DNA of 64,000 bases, taken from NCBI GenBank assembly GCA_963744575.1, contig CAVUUF010000009.1:1-64000 (forward strand), read 5' to 3'. The notes beneath the pieces are model-generated. The model was not told the DNA's origin. It saw nothing but the letters and a program-made list of their open reading frames with translations, and did no database searches. Both the position numbers and the translations under genes were made by a program. The DNA comes from Palsa-504 sp963744575 (GTDB taxonomy: Bacteria; Actinomycetota; Actinomycetes; Streptosporangiales; Streptosporangiaceae). Within the stretch, counting starts at the first letter, position 1; every line of letters begins with the position of its first letter. Of the stretch, positions 17,888 through 26,571 are shown in pieces.

Positions 17888-18510
17888 TTTTAACGATGAT
17901 CGCAACTCACTACGCTCGCAGCATCGCCGACGCGCTGCGCGATAGCCGATGGCAAGCCTCCAGTGATGAATGACAGTGGACGGCGTCCTGGCGGCCGAGG
18001 TGCGGGCGGCCGGCGCCGGCAAGGTCATCGGCCTGGCTCAGGTCCGGCATCGGAGATGCCCGGTTCGGCGTATGGCGCAACGCGGGCTGTGGGGCCAGCT
18101 CGGGCCGGGCTGTCCTGGCCGGCGGGCCTGGTGGAGGATGTGGTTGCGCCAGTCAGCGCGCCGGATGCTGCAGGTCGCTGAGGGTTGCGGCCACAGATCG
18201 GCTGTGCCCGGATGCGGTGCCGGGCTGGCGTTGTGTTTCGCTCGAGGGCTGGCCAGTACCCGGTTCCGGGCGGGCTTGCTCTTTCCAGCTGCAGGTTCTG
18301 GCCGGTGTCATGAGGAGCGGGCGCCGGCCAGCGTGCCAGATCGGTGGCGGCTGCCCGGACGTTGGTGTCCGCGTGATGCGTCGCGGTTCCCGGCCCGAGT
18401 CGAGGTCCAGCTGGCACCGCCGGACTCGGTAGTTATGAGCTTCGCGCCTTGTCGCTCACGCACGACCGTGCTGAAATACTCCCACCGGATCAAGGGGAAG
18501 GCGCCGCGCC
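17888..18510. other. intergenic region, no gene seen
   Basis: About 620 bp. Frames are open on both strands because of the high GC but none shows a domain or a good ribosome site. The methyltransferase promoter is expected at its right end. Confidence 0.35.
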
Positions 18511-19284
18511 ATGACAGACGGCCAGCTGCGCGGCGCTGTTGTCCCCGTCCGTCCAGGGATAACGCCGGAGGCATTCGATCGTGCCCACGGGACCACGGCG
18601 AATAGCAAGCTGATGTGGCGTCTGGCCCGCGAGGCCTACGGGGCTGATTATCCCGGCGAGCTGCAGCCCTATGGCGTGACCACCTGGTGGACTCTTGGCC
18701 GTTTCGTCTCCGGGTTGCGGGTCGGCGCAGGTCAGCGTCTCCTGGACCTGGCCTGCGGCCGCGGTGGTGTCGGCCTGTGGCTGGCGCGCGCGACAGGCGC
18801 ACAGCTGACCGGCGTGGACTGGTCGCCGGTCGCAGTTCGCGAGGCTACCGCCCGCGCGCCGGAATTCGTGCCGGCGCAGCGCGCCTCGTTCGCGGTCGGC
18901 GACCTTGCCGCCACCGGCCTGGAATCCGGCAGCGTCCATGCCGCTGTCTGCGCCGATGCGGTCTTCTTCGCAATCGATCGAGTCGCGGTGTTCGCTGAGA
19001 TGACACGCGTCCTCCGCCCGGGAGCCCGGTTCATCTTCACCGCCGATGAGAGCAAGGACCCCGGGCATCCGGCGGCCGTTCCGGACTGGGCGCCGATTGC
19101 CGAAATCCCGCATTGGCGCGAGGACCTGCAGCGCATGTACGACACCTGGATCGCCAACCTCGACGAGGTTCGCCATAGCCTCGGCGATGAATCAGCCGAC
19201 GACCTGATCCAGGAAGCCTCCCGCGTCGGTCCCACACTGGCCCACAGGACCGGAGTGCTCTACACCACCACCCGCCGCCGCTGA
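18511..19284 (+). CDS. class I SAM-dependent methyltransferase
   Basis: 257 residues. Motif I is Leu-Leu-Asp-Leu-Ala-Cys-Gly-Arg-Gly-Gly near residue 77, followed by Thr-Gly-Val-Asp-Trp-Ser at the end of strand 2 and Val-Gly-Asp-Leu-Ala-Ala-Thr before the Asp-Ala-Val-Phe-Phe strand 4 region; Leu-Arg-Pro-Gly-Ala-Arg-Phe fits the post-motif helix. This is the Methyltransf_11/25 layout acting on small molecules. ATG 18511 has GGGGAAGG 11 bp upstream. Intact. No neighbouring biosynthetic genes tell the substrate. Confidence 0.85.
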   Translation: MTDGQLRGAVVPVRPGITPEAFDRAHGTTANSKLMWRLAREAYGADYPGELQPYGVTTWWTLGRFVSGLRVGAGQRLLDLACGRGGVGLWLARATGAQLTGVDWSPVAVREATARAPEFVPAQRASFAVGDLAATGLESGSVHAAVCADAVFFAIDRVAVFAEMTRVLRPGARFIFTADESKDPGHPAAVPDWAPIAEIPHWREDLQRMYDTWIANLDEVRHSLGDESADDLIQEASRVGPTLAHRTGVLYTTTRRR

Positions 19285-19734
19285 CCTGAACCGCGCAAGC
19301 GGGCATCGATCCGCGCCGCAGCGAATCAGCTGGGTAGGCCACAAGTGGTCCATCCTCAATCCGAGCGCGACGATGCGGCGGAGGCATACCTGCCGTCGTA
19401 GGCAGGTTGCCCAGGGACATGACCAACATCATCGCAGTCCTGGCCCGCGTGTACATCTCCGACCTCGACGCGACCATCCCTTGTTTTATGTGCGGGAACT
19501 CACTGGTGCAGCCGACGTTTGCCGTTTCATGTTCCGCGACGTGCGGCTCGCCCGGGTCGGCCCGTTCCTGCTGCTCGCCGGAAACACCGCCGCATATCAG
19601 GACCGGGTAGCGACAATCCTGGTCAGCGAGCTCCCACCAGTCATCACGGCCATCGAGGACGCTGGGGCCAGATCATCGAAGGCCCGTCAGCAGCACCGAA
19701 TGGTCCCCGTCTCGTCGTCCGCCACCCCGACGGC

Positions 19735-21775
19735 CAACACCAGGGACTTTAGGTGTTTGCGGTGTTCCGGGTTATTGCCGCTATCGTGCTCCGTTTCGGT
19801 CTTTGAGTCTGGTTGCGTGGTGCCGCCGCGGGAGTGCGGGCATAGTTCTGGCCCGCGTGTCGCGGCGGGGACGGCGCGCGGTTCCACGGTCCGCGGCCCC
19901 GGCGGGCGGGGCGGGTTTTGTCCTTCCTGACGGTTCCGGCTTCAGCCGCGGGTTATGAGAAGCCGGGCGCGAATATTGTGACCTGCGGTTTCCCGGTGAC
20001 GGTCTGCTTGTTCGCGGTGGCGTGCCGGAATTTCGGGCGGGCTTTCTGAGCGCGTTCTGAGTGGCGCTGCCGCCCTGGGACGTTCAGGGTGTGCAGGGCG
20101 GCGCGGGCGGCGGCCTCGGCTGCGGCGGCGAGCGCTTCCAGCGACGATGAGGCGGTGACCTGGGATGATGTCATGGAGCGGACCGCGTGGCGCCAGACGG
20201 CGGTGAAGGATTCCTCGTCCGCGGTGACCCGGGCATGGCTCTGGCGGCGCAGCGCGCGGGCGGCGGCCGTCTTGCTGCGCAGCGCGGCGGCGGCGCTGGC
20301 GCGGACCAGCTGGGTGGCGGTCAGCCAGGCCCAGGCTTCGGAGATGACCAGCCGCGGGGACCCGGACCGCAGCACCGGGCCGGAGGTGCGGTCCCCGGCG
20401 CCGGCGATGGTCGCCTTGTCCTCGCCGAAGGTGGTCTCCGATGCGCTCCACCTGGTCAGGTACGTGTCCCGTACCTGGTCCGCGGGCGCGGCCTGGGGAT
20501 CCAGCAAGGTGGTGATCACGGTGCAGGTCTCCGAGACCTCTTCCGTCCCGCCGCCGCGGGCCAGGACCGCGTTGTGCTCGGCGGCGCGGACCGGGAGCCG
20601 GTCTTCTTTCTTCCCGGACGGGGCGTTCAGCCAGGTCCGGCGGGACCCGTCGGGCAGCCAGCCGCCACCGGGCTCCAGCGGCAGCGCGACCGTGGCGCTC
20701 ACCCGGGCGACGACGTGCCCGCCCGCGTCCAGGATCGCCGTGATCAGCTCATGGCCGGGGAAATTCCGGTCGAAGCAGACGACGCGGCCGGCGAACAGGT
20801 CCGGGCGGCGGCGCGCCAGCCGCTTCAGCAGCGTCTGCTCCCCGGCCCGCGTGCTCCCGAGGATCGCGCCGAGCATGGCGCGGCCGGCGCGGGCGGTCAG
20901 CGCCACGATCCGCAGCTGCGGGAACGGCGCAGCGGCCTCGCCGTCCTGCTCCGCAGTGCCCGTGCAGCCGAACATCGCCCGGTTCGCCGGGGTGTCCGCC
21001 AGGTTCACCAGCATCCCGTCGGCCGCGCACACCGTCATCCCGGCCAGCAGCACCGCCGACGGCTCGTCATCCCCGATCAGCGGCCCGGCCGCCTCCCAGA
21101 ACACGGACTCCATCACCTCCGCCGGCACCAGCAGCCGCCATTCCGTGACCACCTTCCCCGTCGGGACGTGCCATTCCCGGGCGAACGGGACGTCCGCCAG
21201 CAGCCCCGCCAAGCGGGCCAGCGCCTCGCCATACGACCCGTCCGGCATCAGGGTCATCGCGATCATCAGCCGGATCACCAGCGGATACGACATGATCCGC
21301 CGCCGCTCCCGCTTCCTCAGCCGCCCTTCCGCGATCGCGGCGTCCGCGACCGACTCGATCACCCCGTCCCCGAGATGACGCTCCAGCTCGCCCAGCCGCA
21401 CCAGATCAGGAAGCCAGGCGCCCGCCAGCACGCTCCCGTCCCGGCGGACCACGGCCGGGGCCGCCACCACCGGGCGGCAGAACACCGCCGCCTCGCCGGC
21501 CGACGGCTGAGCATCCCCCGCCATGACCGTCCCCCCGCGAACCCGCAGGCCAGACGCCCGCACCACCACAGTCCCCGCAGGCGTGCCCGCATCCTGGCAG
21601 GCAACGATCCCGCTTGCATCAGCAACGTCAGGCAGATAAGAAAGCACAAGGGCTCCTGGAAAGGGGTGGACATCGACACCCAACCCCTACCGGGAGCCCC
21701 GCCCGCGTCCAAACCAGCGCAAAATCCCAGATCACAGCCTCATGGAGCCCAGCGTGCCTTAAATCTCTGGTGTTG
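19735..21775 (-). mobile_element. IS4 family insertion sequence, 2041 bp
   Basis: Terminal inverted repeats start CAACACCAG at 19735 and end CTGGTGTTG at 21775; similarity extends inward about 18 bp with a few mismatches. The target duplication ACCCCGACGGC is at 19724-19734 and 21776-21786 (11 bp, normal for IS4). The duplication is perfect, so insertion is fairly recent. Confidence 0.93.
19953..21647 (-). CDS. IS4 family transposase
   Basis: 564 residues from GTG 21647, which has AGGAG 5 bp upstream; the frame opens 12 codons earlier with a TTG. An N-terminal IS4-type domain (Leu-Pro-Asp-Leu-Val-Arg-Leu-Gly-Glu-Leu) precedes the DDE core: Ala-Ala-Asp-Gly-Met-Leu-Val-Asn, Cys-Phe-Asp-Arg-Asn-Phe-Pro-Gly, and Glu-Thr-Thr-Phe-Gly-Glu-Asp-Lys with the catalytic Glu. 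No interruption seen, so it is probably active. Confidence 0.9.
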   Translation of the reverse strand: MLSYLPDVADASGIVACQDAGTPAGTVVVRASGLRVRGGTVMAGDAQPSAGEAAVFCRPVVAAPAVVRRDGSVLAGAWLPDLVRLGELERHLGDGVIESVADAAIAEGRLRKRERRRIMSYPLVIRLMIAMTLMPDGSYGEALARLAGLLADVPFAREWHVPTGKVVTEWRLLVPAEVMESVFWEAAGPLIGDDEPSAVLLAGMTVCAADGMLVNLADTPANRAMFGCTGTAEQDGEAAAPFPQLRIVALTARAGRAMLGAILGSTRAGEQTLLKRLARRRPDLFAGRVVCFDRNFPGHELITAILDAGGHVVARVSATVALPLEPGGGWLPDGSRRTWLNAPSGKKEDRLPVRAAEHNAVLARGGGTEEVSETCTVITTLLDPQAAPADQVRDTYLTRWSASETTFGEDKATIAGAGDRTSGPVLRSGSPRLVISEAWAWLTATQLVRASAAAALRSKTAAARALRRQSHARVTADEESFTAVWRHAVRSMTSSQVTASSSLEALAAAAEAAARAALHTLNVPGRQRHSERAQKARPKFRHATANKQTVTGKPQVTIFAPGFS

Positions 21776-21870
21776 ACCCCGACGGCTCGGTCTTCGAATA
21801 CATCGAGACAGCAGCGAGGAACCTTCACACTGAGGATCCAGGACGACCCTCTATTGCCTACTCCAAATAA

Positions 21871-22442
21871 GACCATAATTGCTGCGGCGGCCATGCTCAT
21901 GCCCCATGTCGTGCGCCAGTTCCGGCGTGCTGTAGTTGTCTCCGCAGCCGGATGCCGCATCGACGGGTACTTCGGGCGACGACCAGCGGAGGCCTCAGGT
22001 GGACCAGTCACACTGAATTGTCCTGACGTCGACCCACAGGCACGCCAATCTAGGCATCACACTGAGTGACGAGGAAGGTCGGGGAGAACGCTCACCGAGC
22101 CGCCGTTCTGCGCGGTTGGCGGATCCTCAGCGATCATCGGTCCAGCTGTGCAGATCGGGTTGCTATGCGCGCCCGGCGTCGCCCGGATTTGGTTGATATG
22201 GAGTACGTTGCCCAGAGCATTCTTTTGCAGATGATCTGCGCGCGGTTATACAGTATGTGTCAGCAGCAGAGTTGCCAGCCACGCCGAATCAGCGACTGGA
22301 GATTGGAGGCGGGTTGCTTGCTTTGCGCTGCGTAATCTGCCTTAGCCGGGAGTGAGGCGGCTGTCACGCCTGTACCGCATTGGGGCATGATCGATTAGTG
22401 ATTAATCGCACGCCTAGCGAGCCCTTGTGCCACGCGGGGAGC
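21871..22442. other. intergenic region, no gene seen
   Basis: About 570 bp of lower-GC sequence with no supported gene. Confidence 0.35.
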
Positions 22443-22570
22443 TCAGGCCGGGAGACTATTCCCGGAGGCCAGGTTGAGGGCCTCGTCGGAGCTGAGCGCC
22501 ATGGCCTCGGCCTGGGCTTGTTCGAACTGCTCCTGGCCGAGGCGGGCGCAGCTGGTCGATGCTGTCCTGT
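22443..22570 (-). pseudogene. C-terminal scrap of a LuxR/ATPase-type regulator
   Basis: A short frame ends at 22443 with Glu-Gln-Phe-Glu-Gln-Ala-Gln-Ala-Glu-Ala-Met-Ala-Leu-Ser-Ser-Asp-Glu-Ala-Leu-Asn-Leu-Ala. This resembles the last helices of large actinobacterial tetratricopeptide regulators, which end in Gly-Glu-Ala-Leu-Ser-x-Glu-Glu-Ala-Val-Ala-Leu-Ala. Nothing upstream continues it. Confidence 0.3.
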
Positions 22571-22623
22571 GCACGGCTGTGGTTGAGGCCCGGCGCGCTT
22601 GTGGGCGCGCCGGGCCTTGCCGC

Positions 22624-23157
22624 TCAGCTGGAGGCAGGCTGGTAGGTGAGCGCGACGACGCCGCTCGGCGCTGGGGTTGCGCCGAGAAGCTTCAGCGGGA
22701 GCGTCTTGCCGTTGCCACCGCCAGCCGCTTCCCCGCCGGCTAGCACCGGGTGGATCGAGAACCGGACTTCATCGACCAGGTGGTGGGCGAGCAGGGTTTG
22801 GCTGAGCCGGCCGTATCCGTACATCATGAGATCACCACCATCTTCTTGCTTGAGCTCGGTCACGGCGGTGACGGCGTCGTCGCGGATGAGCGTGGAGTTG
22901 TTCCAGTCAGCGTTCTCCAGCGTCGAGGAGAACACGTACTTGCGAATCGCGTTGATCGCGTCTGCGTATGGCCCGGTCTGTTTGGGCATGACTTCAGCGA
23001 AGTACTCGTAGGTGCCTCGTCCCATGAGCATGCCGCCGAGCGCGTGTAGCGCCTGAACGGCTTCCTCCGCTGCGCCAGGGTCGAAGATCGCCCAGGAGCT
23101 TGGGTCTGCGGTGACGCCGTCGAGTGAGACGAAGGCGGAATTGATGATCTTGCGCAT
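22624..23157 (-). CDS. dihydrofolate reductase family protein (RibD C-terminal fold)
   Basis: 177 residues. Start Met-Arg-Lys-Ile-Ile-Asn-Ser-Ala-Phe-Val-Ser-Leu-Asp-Gly-Val is the family opening; Met-Leu-Met-Gly-Arg-Gly-Thr-Tyr-Glu near residue 45 and Met-Met-Tyr-Gly-Tyr-Gly-Arg-Leu near residue 112 are the NADPH-site signatures, followed by Val-Asp-Glu-Val-Arg-Phe-Ser-Ile-His-Pro-Val. These reductase-like enzymes are not true folate enzymes and have unknown substrates. Intact cargo gene, upstream flank 23158-23503 has no supported gene. Confidence 0.85.
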   Translation of the reverse strand: MRKIINSAFVSLDGVTADPSSWAIFDPGAAEEAVQALHALGGMLMGRGTYEYFAEVMPKQTGPYADAINAIRKYVFSSTLENADWNNSTLIRDDAVTAVTELKQEDGGDLMMYGYGRLSQTLLAHHLVDEVRFSIHPVLAGGEAAGGGNGKTLPLKLLGATPAPSGVVALTYQPASS

Positions 23158-23503
23158 CGCGGTGCTCCTTCTGTGTCGTTTGTGAGCTACGTAAGGAAGA
23201 CGAACAGGACCGGCCGAAACCGGACGCGGCTACGAGATTCCGGGGAGGTCCAAGCGCCGCCGGGCTAGACGCGGATCCGATCGCAAGCACCGCTCGGCGC
23301 GGGTTCGGCGGTGAGCTGGGGCCACTCCTCGACCACGGCCCGCCACTCATCGGGGGCGTGTCGGGGCCGCTTAGCGAACTCACCGCCCACCGTCGGCAGA
23401 GGGCCTTCACGAGGTCCGTTGACGTCTGCGGCACCGGTCTCTCCTGGTCTCATCAGGTGATCTTCAGGAGGACGAATGGCGGGGCGCCGAAACCGGGTAC
23501 GTG
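23158..23503. other. intergenic region, doubtful small frame
   Basis: A minus-strand frame of 62 codons at 23265-23453 has natural-looking composition (Trp-Arg-Ala-Val-Val-Glu-Glu-Trp-Pro) but no domain and could be a leftover. Promoter of the reductase gene is expected near 23170-23220. Confidence 0.25.
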
Positions 23504-24772
23504 CTAGGAGATTTCCAGGCTCTCGATCCGCCGCTCGAAAGACACGCGCTCGGCCGGGCTCCGGGCCAGCGCAATGGCCTGCTCGTAGTATTCGCGGGCC
23601 GCGGTGTGGCAGCCGGCCCGCCGTTCCAGGTCAGCCCGGGCCGCCCAGTAGAAGGGATACCGGGACAGCTTCCGCTGCCCGGCCAAGGCGATCAGCTCGC
23701 GGCGGCCCGCGTCGATGCCGTCCCGTTCGGCCACCGCCAGCGCGCGGTTCAGTGCCACGATCGGGCTCCAGGCCTGCTGGGCGAGGACCTGGTAGAAGCC
23801 GATAATCCGGTCCCAGTCGGTCTTCTGGATCGACGGCGCTATCGCGTGCTCACAGGCGATGCCGGCCTCCAGATGCCAGCGGGACATGTGATCCCCGGTG
23901 GCCGAGCGGGCGAGGTGCAGCAGACCGCGCTCGATCCGCGCCCGATCCCAGCGGCTCCGGTCCTGGTCCTCGAGGGGGACGAACACACCGTGCTCGTCGA
24001 GGCGGGCCGGCAGGCGAGCGGCGTCGAAGCAGAACAGCGCGGCCAGGGCGTGCACGTCCGGATGCGCCGTCGCCTTGGCGTCCAGCAGCAGCTCGGTCAG
24101 CCGCAGCGCGTCCTCGCACAGGAACGGACGTACCGGGTCCTGCGGGTTGCTGCCGTGGTAGCCCTCGTTGAACAGCAGATACAGCGATCGCAGCACGGAA
24201 TCCCGCCGGGCGCCGATGTCAGGCAAGTCGTCCACGTCGGGCAGCCGGCCCAGCTGGCGCAGACGGTCGCGCCCCCGGTGCAGCCGTCGGTCGATGGTCT
24301 GCGTATCGACCAGGAACGCCTGGCCAATCTCCTTGGGCGACAGACCGCACAGCCACCGCAGGATCAGTGTCACGTGCGTCTCGCGGTTCAGGCCGGGGTC
24401 GCAAACCGCGAACATCATCGCCAACTGGCCGGCGCTCTCGGCGGCTGGGGCCAGTGCCGCCTCGATCGTGCCGGCCAGCGCCGTCGTCGTCGCCAGCTCT
24501 GGCAGGAACGAGCGGTGGCGCTGTTCTCGGCGGATGATGTCGATCGCCCGGTTATGGGCGGCCCGGATGATCCACGCCTTCGGGTCGCGCGGCAACCCGA
24601 AGCGCCAGGCGTGCATGGCACTGACCAGCGCGTCGTGAACAACGTCCTCGGCGAGCGGGACGTTGGACGGGCCCAAGACCCGGGTCAGCGCGCTGACCAG
24701 GTGCGCGTACTCCTTCCGGAACAGGTCTTCGACCAGCTCCGTAGATGACACCGCGGCGGCCCGTTCGTCCAC
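23504..24772 (-). CDS. ECF42-type sigma factor with long C-terminal helical extension
   Basis: 422 residues. Region 2 contains Ala-Glu-Asp-Val-Val-His-Asp-Ala-Leu near residue 42 and Asp-Pro-Lys-Ala-Trp-Ile-Ile-Arg-Ala-Ala-His-Asn-Arg; region 4 contains Leu-Ser-Pro-Lys-Glu-Ile-Gly-Gln-Ala-Phe-Leu-Val near residue 160. The 230-residue extension has Tyr-Leu-Leu-Phe-Asn-Glu-Gly-Tyr and helical repeats, diagnostic of the ECF42 group, whose genes sit with a DGPF/YCII gene, as here. GTG 24772 with GAGG just upstream starts 6 bp after the stop of that partner, so the two are co-transcribed. Target genes unknown. Confidence 0.9.
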   Translation of the reverse strand: MDERAAAVSSTELVEDLFRKEYAHLVSALTRVLGPSNVPLAEDVVHDALVSAMHAWRFGLPRDPKAWIIRAAHNRAIDIIRREQRHRSFLPELATTTALAGTIEAALAPAAESAGQLAMMFAVCDPGLNRETHVTLILRWLCGLSPKEIGQAFLVDTQTIDRRLHRGRDRLRQLGRLPDVDDLPDIGARRDSVLRSLYLLFNEGYHGSNPQDPVRPFLCEDALRLTELLLDAKATAHPDVHALAALFCFDAARLPARLDEHGVFVPLEDQDRSRWDRARIERGLLHLARSATGDHMSRWHLEAGIACEHAIAPSIQKTDWDRIIGFYQVLAQQAWSPIVALNRALAVAERDGIDAGRRELIALAGQRKLSRYPFYWAARADLERRAGCHTAAREYYEQAIALARSPAERVSFERRIESLEIS

Positions 24773-24777
24773 AAGCC

Positions 24778-25113
24778 TCAGATCCGAGGATCCTGGACCG
24801 GCCGCACCTCGACGGAACCGCCGAACTCGTATATCGGACACGTGCGCGCCACGTCGACGGCGTCCTCCAGGGACGCGGCCTCGAAGATCATGCTGCCGGT
24901 CACCAGATCCTTCGACTCGGCGTAGGGGCCGTCAGTGACCACGCGCTCGTGGCCCCGGACCGCGGCCCCCGGGTTGTCGAGCGCGGTTCCGGCGTTGCGC
25001 CGGCCCTGCCGGGCCAGCTCATCGGACCAGCGATACCACTTCTCGACGTGGGCCTGAAGCTCCGAGGGCGACAGATCGTGCCGCGCGACAGCACCCCCGC
25101 GAAAGATCAACAT
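24778..25113 (-). CDS. YCII/DGPF domain protein, ECF42 partner
   Basis: 111 residues from ATG 25113; an ATG pair at 25158-25161 is an alternative start. The opening Met-Leu-Ile-Phe-Arg-Gly-Gly, the Trp-Ser-Asp-Glu-Leu-Ala helix and the family motif Asp-Gly-Pro-Tyr-Ala-Glu-Ser-Lys-Asp, where Tyr replaces the usual Phe, identify the DGPF group of YCII-like proteins. They are always found beside ECF42 sigma factors but their exact activity is not settled. Upstream gene of a two-gene operon. Confidence 0.87.
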   Translation of the reverse strand: MLIFRGGAVARHDLSPSELQAHVEKWYRWSDELARQGRRNAGTALDNPGAAVRGHERVVTDGPYAESKDLVTGSMIFEAASLEDAVDVARTCPIYEFGGSVEVRPVQDPRI

Positions 25114-25161
25114 GAACTTGCTCCGCAGGGCGCGTTCCCCACTTCGAGGTTCCGGCATCAT

Positions 25162-25886
25162 GGCTTCCAACCGTAGCCGCCGCCGGGCCTCATCGAACCC
25201 CGCCACCGGGCATCAGGGCCTACCCAGGCGGCGCGGCCACCGGACCCTCCTTGAGCTTGCCCAAGTCCCCCGGATCTGGCGTGCCCGGCGTGTCGCCTTG
25301 ATACCGGTGGCGGCCATCCCACGCTCATGCTTCGTGACAAGACCAAGCAACAGGATGGCTTACGAATCAATTGTGACGCGTCTGAGCTGGGGAGGTCCTC
25401 GCCGTGCGAACAGCCACCGCGCCAGGTCAGACGCTTTACGCCGACCTGCCGATGCATGTCATCTAACTGCACGCAATCCGGGTCTGCCGGGCCACTGTCA
25501 GCACGACGCCATGGGGAGGGTGATCTGGGCCTCAATCCCCGGCACAGCAAATGACCATGCTCGGCAGTACAGACTCCCTCGGTGATCGCCGTTGCTGGGC
25601 GGATCGGCACCGGACGTGATCGACTGGACCTGCTGCCCGGCCGCTGCCTACCGGGGCAGGGTCAACGATGACGACATGCGCGTATCCGGCACGCGTGCCA
25701 TTGCTCGACTGCCTCGCTTACGTTGCGTAACCGGCCCTGGACTGGGCTCAGCGCGCGAATAGCCGCCGTTCGGCGCGGTCGCCGCAGTCGTCGCCACTGT
25801 CAACTCAGACATACAGAATGGGCAGATCTGCGCTGCCGTCTCCTGAGATCAGGGAGCCGACCTTCCTCTTCTGCCGGTTGATCCGA
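25162..25886. other. intergenic region, no gene seen
   Basis: About 720 bp. No domain-like frame on either strand. A small inverted repeat TTACG-TTG-CGTAA lies near 25719. Confidence 0.35.
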
Positions 25887-26285
25887 TGTTCCTACTCTGG
25901 TCCGACAACGTTGTCCGGGCGGGTGCAGGCAGCGACCTTGACCAGCTGCTGCACAGTGAGGAAGCGAAGGACTTCCTCCGGCAGGGGTATGACCGGTGTC
26001 ACCGGACGGGCCTGAGCACTTTGACGTCGTCTATGCCAAGACGATGACGATGATCGACTCCGAACCGGAGATCGACCTGGCCAAGCTCGCCGCCGTCTCC
26101 GCTCCGGCCCTGGTGCTGCAAGGGACCGGAATGAGGTCACGCTCGAGCATGGGGCCGCGGGTGCCGCGGCTCTGGGAGATGGCAGGCTTGCGGTGCTTCC
26201 GGGCACGCACGGCGTGCCGGTCGAACTGCCCGAAATCAACCCGCTGCTCATCTCGTTCCCTGCGCGGAGCGTTGTGCTGCTTTAA
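25887..26285 (+). pseudogene. alpha/beta hydrolase, C-terminal remnant with frameshifts
   Basis: Three frames combine. From about 25995 the frame gives Pro-Asp-Gly-Pro-Glu-His-Phe-Asp-Val-Val-Tyr-Ala-Lys-Thr and Ala-Pro-Ala-Leu-Val-Leu-Gln-Gly, the strand before the acid residue. Near 26125 it shifts, and Asp-Arg-Asn-Glu-Val-Thr-Leu-Glu-His, Leu-Pro-Gly-Thr-His-Gly-Val-Pro with the catalytic His follows to a stop at 26285. The nucleophile elbow is not present. A dead remnant of an alpha/beta hydrolase fold enzyme. Confidence 0.7.
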
Positions 26286-26571
26286 CTGAGGATTTCCCTG
26301 CGACAAGGCCCCGGTGACGAGCACCTGAGGCATTCCGGAGCTTGTCAAAGGATCTAGTCGTGCGTGTCAGCCGGACGGATTAAATACTGCCAGCCCGGGC
26401 AGCTATCGTGCAGAAGCGCCGCGGGCCGCTCGTTCCGGCGAGTGTCCGCGTGCACGTGCCTGAGCGGCGCGGGGCACGCGCACCGCGACTTTACATGGGC
26501 ACAGCCGAGCGAGTAGCCCGTCTGAGCTTGACCGAACGACAGTGTTAGTTGCTTAATTGAGGATTTCTGTA

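Larger units (their letters stand above)
19419..21870 (+). pseudogene. VOC (glyoxalase-like) family gene split by IS4
   Basis: The gene starts ATG 19419 (Met-Thr-Asn-Ile-Ile-Ala-Val-Leu-Ala-Arg-Val-Tyr). One base is missing in ATCCCTTG (about 19479), after which Phe-Tyr-Val-Arg-Glu-Leu-Thr-Gly-Ala-Ala-Asp continues in the next frame, and one G is missing near 19667, after which Gln-Ile-Ile-Glu-Gly-Pro follows. At 19734 an IS4 element interrupts Arg-His-Pro-Asp-Gly. Removing the insertion and one 11-bp target copy restores Arg-His-Pro-Asp-Gly-Ser-Val-Phe-Glu-Tyr-Ile-Glu, ending at TAA 21868-21870. The fold is a two-module VOC protein of the bleomycin-resistance/dioxygenase type. Clearly dead. 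Confidence 0.88.

Noticed and set aside
17970..18605. Plus-strand frame of 211 codons before the methyltransferase
   Set aside because: No domain, Trp/Arg/Gly-rich shadow composition, and it runs into the methyltransferase start in another frame.
20187..21776. Long plus-strand frames across the IS4 transposase
   Set aside because: They are antisense shadows of the transposase; no ribosome site or domain.
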